A DNA stretch of 40,970 nucleotides, taken from CAZUDI01 sp964618975. Lineage in GTDB: Bacteria; Desulfobacterota; Desulfomonilia; UBA1062. Shown here piece by piece: positions 40,230 through 40,970 of this stretch. Positions within the stretch are counted from its first letter, which is position 1. Each line of letters begins with the position of its first letter. Both the position numbers and the translations under genes were made by a program. Location of the stretch: assembly GCA_964618975.1 (NCBI GenBank), contig CAZUDI010000035.1:1-40970 (forward strand), given 5' to 3'. The notes under the pieces are model-generated. The model searched no databases, was not told the origin of the DNA, and worked only from the letters and a program-made list of their open reading frames with translations.

Positions 40230-40970
40230 ATGAATCAAGAATGGTTTGAAATGAAAGATATCCGCAGAAGGAATTATAGCAAATCCGTATGGATTCCTTT
40301 GAGAGCAGTATTAACCAGTATTAAGGAAGGTAAATACGGTTATGAAGGATATAAGAAAGAATTTTTTGGTAGTGGCTGCATAGCTATTCCAACCAAAAAC
40401 ATCGAAAAGGCAACAAAGCTTGGTTGGATGGATATTGGGATAAGCCATAATCATTCTGGTCATGTTGAAGATGGCGTTTACATTCAAGCAGACATCTATA
40501 AAGATTATGGTGAGGAGTTTGAAGGTATACATCTTGTATTAGATCAAATGTCTCACGACGATGAACCAAATGTGTGGCACCTAAATCAAGACTTAGTGTT
40601 AGCCCTTGGGCTGAAGCGAGAAGAAAATTCATGGGTGTGCCCACAGGATGGCTATATTGAAGTTGCAAAACTAAGAGTTACTGATAGAAATGAGCCAATT
40701 CTTTTTGAGATAAAAGCTCAATATCTGAAAGATTATCTTTGTGCTAGGGACATGGCGCTATATTTGACGCATTTCTACAGTCGAGATTTAATCGTTGACG
40801 ATGCATCTTCAATCAGTTGGAAAGACGGTTTAAATTCTGAAAGCAACGATACTGATAGATGGGAAGGAAGGGTAATCCCGATACATGAAGGCGGCGATCC
40901 ATTTGGCGAGAAAATGGCAGTTTTTCATGTGGAAAGAACTGACGTAGAAGACACTGATGACGTCCCAGAT
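40230..40970 (+). CDS. unrecognised protein, 3' end beyond the window
   Basis: The frame starts at ATG 40230 (GGAG and GGATAAG upstream) and stays open for 247 codons to the window edge, so it is absent from any list of closed frames. It begins MNQEWFEMKDIRRRNYSKSV and continues with a hydrophilic, Asp/Glu- and Trp/Tyr-rich sequence (GWMDIGISHNHSGHVEDGVY, FEIKAQYLKDYLCARDMALY). No signal peptide, membrane segment or known catalytic motif is seen. It is markedly AT-rich compared with everything upstream, including the adjacent ATPase gene, and favours AAA, GAA and GAT codons. Real coding is supported by the long open frame in AT-rich DNA and by third-position bias. No function is assigned; with the ATPase it may form a two-gene accessory module. 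Confidence 0.7.
   Translation, partial: MNQEWFEMKDIRRRNYSKSVWIPLRAVLTSIKEGKYGYEGYKKEFFGSGCIAIPTKNIEKATKLGWMDIGISHNHSGHVEDGVYIQADIYKDYGEEFEGIHLVLDQMSHDDEPNVWHLNQDLVLALGLKREENSWVCPQDGYIEVAKLRVTDRNEPILFEIKAQYLKDYLCARDMALYLTHFYSRDLIVDDASSISWKDGLNSESNDTDRWEGRVIPIHEGGDPFGEKMAVFHVERTDVEDTDDVPD

Overview
The window is about 41 kb of high-GC chromosome. It has one scaffold gap (ten N at 37655-37664) and no rRNA genes. Lipoproteins with lipoboxes, a SurA/PpiC pair and sigma-54-like and sigma-70-like promoters point to a Gram-negative bacterium. An [FeFe] hydrogenase with HydE, HydG and a TM1266-type protein points to an anaerobic, fermentative or syntrophic life. The gene mix (mfd followed by two PpiC/SurA-type chaperones, pyruvoyl arginine decarboxylase, HydEG) would suit a Desulfobacterota-like lineage, but that assignment is inference.

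Layout. 1-1114: an unrecognised protein and a small lipoprotein. 1054-7708 (minus): promoter, tRNA-Val(GAC), thrS, infC, rpmI, rplT, pheS, pheT, a classical translation operon; infC appears to start at a non-canonical AUA codon. 7709-12645: a HAD-family phosphatase, long intergenic stretches with hairpins and a dispersed repeat, and two paralogous lipoproteins of unknown function behind a sigma-54-like promoter. 12646-15848 (plus): an XRE-cupin regulator, speD, pyruvoyl-dependent arginine decarboxylase, speE and agmatinase. Together these are a complete arginine-to-spermidine pathway, with a palindrome over the -10 box as probable operator. 15923-16949: a Trm112-like protein and purine nucleoside phosphorylase. 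16981-19972 (minus): small heat-shock protein and Lon protease. 20104-23893 (plus): a three-gene binding-protein ABC importer. 23961-28816 (minus): [FeFe] hydrogenase, then separately TM1266-like protein, HydG and HydE. 28946-35651 (plus): a possible small RNA, tilS, mfd and two parvulin-type chaperones. 35790-38578: uvrA, interrupted only by the scaffold gap.

From about 38600 the character changes. Base composition drops, codon use shifts, and two unrecognised genes follow: a P-loop/AAA-type ATPase behind tandem promoters, and an even more AT-rich reading frame that runs off the window. Between them lies an attC-like element (40110-40195). The right edge may therefore be the beginning of a gene-cassette array or another accessory island; this is the most novel part of the window.

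A family of intergenic repeats of about 68-70 bp recurs at 8726, 12408 and 26743, with a partial copy on the other strand near 35678. It is not explained by any gene.
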